NCBI GenBank assembly: GCA_023238725.1
Contig: CM041546.1
Span: forward strand, 21,832,085-21,896,084
Reading direction: 5' to 3'
Length of the DNA: 64,000 bases
Origin: Scortum barcoo
Taxonomy: Eukaryota > Chordata > Actinopteri > Centrarchiformes > Terapontidae
The notes beneath the pieces are model-generated. The model was not told the DNA's origin. It was given only the letters and a program-made list of their open reading frames with translations, and made no database searches. Numbering within the stretch: the first letter of the stretch is position 1; every line of letters starts with the position of its first letter. Positions 59,318-64,000 of the stretch are shown piece after piece. The position numbers and the translations under genes were made by a program.

Positions 59318-59331
59318 CCAGCAGATGGCAG
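59318..59331 (+). promoter_or_regulatory. CTCF consensus match
   Basis: CCAGCAGATGGCAG matches the CTCF core CCASYAGRKGGCRS at all 14 positions. In vertebrates such oriented sites anchor chromatin loops with cohesin. Occupancy unknown. Confidence 0.45.
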
Positions 59332-59339
59332 CAACGACA

Positions 59340-60960
59340 CATGATCGAGCATCAGCATTTGACAGTCCACGTTTAGAGAATGAAACACTGCAGATTCACA
59401 GACCCCGTCACTGATACACCCTCTCTAATGTAAAGACCACTACTCTACTCAACCAGCACCTCATCCTACCTGAGGACTGACTAATTCAATCAGTCATGTT
59501 TAATGTCAGTCAGATATCCCCTCTGTCTGTGCATTTCAAGGCCACACAATCTGTGACAGCTCCTTTAAATTATTCATATGCCACATTATTATGTGTGTAA
59601 CCTTTAAACCTTTTAATATGATTGTATATCCTGAAAAGGTCTCTTCCCACATAATAAGATAAGAGCCTGGTGATTAAGTATATAACCCTTTAAGTAATAC
59701 ACACCAATCTCAAGTTCTGCCAGACAGAATTTCATGAAAATTCAACATTTTAGATTTTTTAAAAGCAATTATAGGTGAGGCAGAAAAAGTGAAAAAAATT
59801 TGCCTCTTAAAATAAAACTGAGTTAAACTGTTCCAAAGAGAAGAGCATTTGTCAGGGAATAGTCAGTCCTGATGTGTTGTAAAATTGTTCCATGAAATTC
59901 TGTGTGTTATATAAAAGTTAAAACAGACGTCAGAGTTGACTAAAATGATTTCAAGGATGTCTGAAAGATGTGTCGAGGAGAATGAAGGATATTGACATTC
60001 AGGCACCATCAACCCACTGACTGTTGGCTGTGGAAAATATTCCAAAATACTGTACATGTTAGCCCCTTGGCTATTACTGAGTCTTCACTTGGTGGTAATT
60101 TAACATTTGTTTCTATTCTGATCTTGACACATTTTCCCTACTGTAGATCATTAAAGGTTACAAACAGATACGGTCTTCTTCTTTGACTCACCCTCACGTA
60201 GCTCACACTCACCGTGTTCACCCACCAGACTGGTTGCTCTCAGTAGACAAACACCAAATCAAAATGCGTATAATTATGACTAATGGTGTGAATATTTTTG
60301 CCTAATGTCATGTTGATCCAGATGACCCCGGCGAGTTCAAATATCCTGTGGGCAGACTCAACCCGTCCACATTAGGCTCATTGGAGGTCCCATGTGGAGT
60401 TAGGGAAAGAAAAAGTTCAGACATCTACATGAAGACGATAGTGTAGAGGGGTTCGAGCAAATTTTTCCTGTTTTAAATGGTCATATTGTACACTTCCAGG
60501 CCGCAAAGAAGCCTCAACATCATTATTAAGTCAAAAGTTAACTTCTGAATGTATCCAGGCTGGTCTTCCCATAATCCTGTGTGTGCTTCTCAAAAACTCA
60601 TATCAGAGAAAGAGTCAATTAAAAACTGAGTTTCTGTTGAAAAAAAAGAAACATCTATAGCCCTACAGGTGTGAGTTTTGTAGCCTGCTTTCTTCTGTGA
60701 ACTAATGCAGAGCTTCCCTGCATTCACAAGCAAACTATTGTCTCTGTAAAGATTTACAGAACTGCTTTCAGTTCTATTGACTTTGACACGTCAAATCATG
60801 TAGGGAGGAAGGACAGAGTGATTGTTGGTCAATATTACTCTGTATTATACGTCTAGAAGGCAACAACTAACAATTGATGGTATAGCTAAGTAAATAGTTT
60901 GCTCAGACAAAATCAACTTTTAAAGTTGAAGTGGTCATTTTTGGTTTGCCCACACCGGTG
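59340..60960. other. Non-coding, no gene
   Basis: AT-rich unique DNA. No repeat termini, exon or RNA gene recognised. Confidence 0.45.
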
Positions 60961-62310
60961 GGCCGGGGAGGAACTCTCTATTCAACACGGGACTTCAGGA
61001 GCCAAATCCCTCTGAAACCACATCATGGAACCATGACTGAGACATAATAACCTATTTGCTCTGAGAGTTTCGTAACCGTCTGGTTGCTTTAAAAAAAAAA
61101 AAAAAGCCACCATGGCAGCCAGTCTGTATTCTGTACCAAAAGTGAAGCTGGGACACAGATCGGGTCCATGTGATGAAACGTAAATACTTTCTGGGCTAAT
61201 TTTCCACCTTGAGGATCTTGGAGTGCCGTAAAAGCCCACAAGAGGGGACACTCACAAACACACACACACCCACACACAGACACAGAGACGGTACTAATGT
61301 GTTCGGATAGGAGAGCGATCTGGAGCCCCACTGATGCGAAAGTGGGAAATCTCATTCATCTGGAGGTCTCCTCACTCATGGCCTGGCATGGCTTTCTGGG
61401 AAGTGCGGGAAGCCGAGGCATTGAGTCACTCTAGATGATGGGTCAGGGTGGTTTCAGACTGTTGGAAGAGAATTATGTCGGAGGGGCCAGTGTGGAGTGT
61501 GTATTCTCAGCTGGGGGAGCAGGGATTCCCTCTGACAAGACGTTAGCTTTATTTTCTTACGGAGGGAAGGGGGGCATGGGAGGGTTGGGTGTGTGAAGGT
61601 GACGATGTGTGAAATTATATTGTCCAGATGTATTTATACATAGGGCCACAACTGAAGGAGTAGAGAGAGCCATTATATTTGGCAACAAACCTTCCTTGAC
61701 ATGTGTGCACACGTGTGTGTGGCACGCATAGGTTTCTACGTACATGCGTTTGCCCGTGCACACGTGTGCATTTCTCGGCATGCTTGTATATTTGTCTTTG
61801 GCACCGTCCTGATCTCCTTTTACTGGAGGATGATTATGGGCCCAGGCGGTTTCCCAGAAGCCATAGCAGCTACGTAGATAGCAGCAAGGATGTGACACAT
61901 GGGAGCTGCTGAGTAACACTGCCTCCTGCTGCCAGAGCTGACAAGCTAGCAAACCATGAAGGCATGTGGCCTTTCACAATCTCATGTCTTTCAGTGGGGG
62001 GAATGTGTCATAATCCCATCGTGCATGTAGGTCCACTATAGAGTCATTCATTGTTACACCATATGCTCCTGCAAATATGATACCATACACAGGACTAATT
62101 GATCCGCCATACCACAAGTGCAGAAAAAAAAACAAATGCGCTTCCTCAGAATAAACCTTATATCCCACTTAATGCTTTGGATTATTAAATGAGCAATACA
62201 CTGTATAATTAGTGACCTTACTTTATACTCAGATGACTTCAACAGCAGCCAAGCCCAGTTGGAAAACACGGCAGTATGCACAGTGTAACTCAAACTAGAA
62301 CACACAACTT
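60960..62310. other. Non-coding; poly(A) and CA patches
   Basis: A poly(A) tract lies at 61091-61105 and a CA-rich patch at 61253-61282. 61370-61560 is balanced and may be regulatory. A 131-codon minus frame (61557-61952) shows no domain. Confidence 0.4.
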
Positions 62311-62319
62311 ATGGCCGTC

Positions 62320-62640
62320 ATGTCAATAAAAACGCCCAGCACCCGGCAGGTGGGTGCGCAATTCCGCCCTGCCCATTGAAAGTCAGTGCAGTTCAGGCTA
62401 ATCCTGGCTAATCACTCGCTTGCTTGCACAGAGCAGGAGGAGAGTATCCTGTTTATTGTCTGAAAAGCGCACTGCCATTTCACTACCTCGGCTCTTCCCT
62501 GAATGTTTTATTAATTACACAACATCCACACGAGCAAGCAGTTCAACCCACATCGGGCTCTGCGCTTCAGACTCTTGATTTTCAGACTCTGGTCAGTGTT
62601 TACTTGTCGGAAAAGAATTGAAGCTGATGATTCATTGCAT
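62320..62640. promoter_or_regulatory. Candidate conserved non-coding element
   Basis: CATGTCAATAAAAACGC, GCCCATTGAAAG, CAGGCTAATCCTGGCTAATCAC (a tandem GGCTAATC, bicoid/OTX-type TAATCC) and TTTATTAATTACAC. Balanced unique sequence. Confidence 0.35.
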
Positions 62641-64000
62641 TTTGAGTCACCCTGCTAGAAAATATGACAACGTTTTAACTGAAAATGCTGATTTGTATTG
62701 TGGGTAGCAAATGTGACTGTAACATTGGCAGAGACAACTAAGAAACAACTGAAATAAAGTAACTGGATACAAAATGGTAATTTGTAAATTGAGACTATTA
62801 CTTACTGAAATTGTGCTTTTATAATAAACCATGCAAGTTATCAGCAGGAGCAGCAGCCAGTTTTCCTACTTGACTGTTTCCTGGAGAGGGATCCCTCATT
62901 ACACGATTATACTATTTGGTTTCAGCGCAGAGGGTCCAAACTGCAGCATCAGGGTATTCCTCCTGATTGGGATCACTGTCTGAGGTCAGGAACACTGCTG
63001 TAGGATTCAAGTGAAAAACACACCACCAGATCAGGTTTCCAGAGACTGGGGAGATGCTTAAGGCTGCGGGGTTGAAGGGAACGGCTTCAGATGGATCCAC
63101 AGCAGGGCAGCATGTTCACTCCCAGCGGAGCAGCACTTTATTATGTCTGGTTTCATCTCAACAGTGCTTTAATGGCATAAAATGGACTGAGAGGAAAGGA
63201 AAACAGTTGCTCCTCTTGAGCCGGTGCGTGTGTGAATATGTTAGTTGGTGGAATTCAGCTACTCGTGAGTCACTCTGACCTGATGTGTTTTTCATCCCAA
63301 TTTTGGACTGTGTGTGTCGTGCACGCTTAACACGTGCTTTTAAATGCGTGTGTGGTTGCTATTAACCCTCGTAAAAGGCCTTAAAAAGCAGAACACGGCC
63401 TGATGTAAAGCTGACATCTCTCGGTGCTATCAGCACACAGGTGATGGGAGGGATGTGAGGGTCAGGCCCCGGCAACACTTGAGCGCCACACTATGCGGCG
63501 TATTCATCATGTGATACATTCTCCCCGCCCCGGTCGTATCAGAGCCAGATGTGGGTGAATCAAAGCAGAGGGCTGACTAATAACACACAGTGAATCACAA
63601 CATTTTTAACAAGGGTCTGTGTGCATTAACTGATTTTTTGACCACTTGTCGATAACACAACTTTGGCAACAGTTGGGTTTTGTTCAAGAAGTAAAAGAGA
63701 AAAAAAAGAAAAAAAAACAAACAAAAAAAAAATCATTGAAAATCACATAGTCATTTGTAATACCACAAATAAAGAGCCTTACATGACAGTATATTCTATG
63801 GTTAACCATTGTGTGTCTGGCAACCTGGCTATTGTAATTCTAATATTCGCCATCAAGCTCTGTTTTGGCCTCCACCAGCTCCTGGAGGAAAAACTTCTAT
63901 TTAGCTCCTAAAGTTTACTGGTTAGTTGCTAAAACTTTGTCTGTCTGCAGTGTGGTGCAGGGCAGGTAGTGTACAGTAGGTTTATCAAAGCCTTTTCGCT
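62640..64000. other. Non-coding to window end
   Basis: Unique DNA. 63290-63600 has balanced composition with CpGs (GCGGCGTATTCATC) and may be regulatory. A-rich simple sequence occurs at 63697-63732. An 82-codon frame at 63663-63911 begins in the A-rich tract and is not recognised. Confidence 0.4.
63697..63732 (+). repeat. A-rich simple sequence
   Basis: A runs broken by G and C, about 36 bp. Confidence 0.8.

Overview
This window looks like non-coding nuclear DNA from a bony fish, most likely an acanthomorph (perch-like) teleost. It is AT-leaning and full of dinucleotide and tetranucleotide microsatellites. It also carries degraded transposon relics whose ends I recognise from teleost genomes: hAT-like termini (CAGTGGTTCCCAACC and CAGTGGTG types), a Tc1/mariner transposase relic, a piggyBac-type MITE, and a LINE/SINE 3' tail of the type CTGTGAATTTCCCC...AATAAAG. 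There are no operons, no bacterial signals and no CRISPR array.

I find no intact protein-coding gene and no RNA gene. The longest open frames are 178 codons (46132-46668, low-complexity purine/CA sequence) and 170 codons (2011-2523). Both are about what chance gives in 64 kb read in six frames, and neither resembles a known protein. The only recognisable protein homology is a broken Tc1/mariner transposase fragment near 30504-30760.

The layout alternates two textures. The first is islands of balanced composition rich in homeodomain-type cores (TAATTA, ATTAA, CAATCA), GATA, E-box, nuclear-receptor and CRE-like motifs. These include 0.7-0.9, 2.1-2.9, 4.5, 7.0-7.8, 8.8-9.75, 11.5-11.86, 13.5-14.7, 20.3-21.7, 29.8-30.2, 35.6-36.7, 38.1-39.2, 42.0-43.1, 44.1-44.5, 46.9-47.05, 48.8-49.0, 53.0-53.6, 55.6-55.9 and 62.3-62.6 kb. 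They have the look of conserved non-coding elements, so the window may be a gene desert or giant intron acting as a regulatory block for a developmental gene outside it. That is inference, because conservation cannot be measured here. The second texture is repeat-rich, AT-rich filler: 17.2-17.9 kb (repeat copy running into a TA tract), 18.9-19.5 kb, 22.06-22.85 kb, 27.6-27.9 kb, 30.2-30.8 kb, 33.5-33.8 kb, 37.4 kb and 56.6-57.3 kb.

The most unusual structures are: (1) a 93-bp inverted duplication about 2.3 kb apart (33735-33827 versus 36139-36231, 90/93 identical), one copy abutting a TA/GATA microsatellite; (2) a perfect 24-bp hairpin with a 6-nt loop at 48064-48117; (3) a nested transposon stack at 56595-57290, in which a TTAA-flanked 174-bp piggyBac-like MITE and a probable second MITE interrupt a hAT-like element. 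I found no evidence for a novel gene system. The interest here is regulatory and structural.
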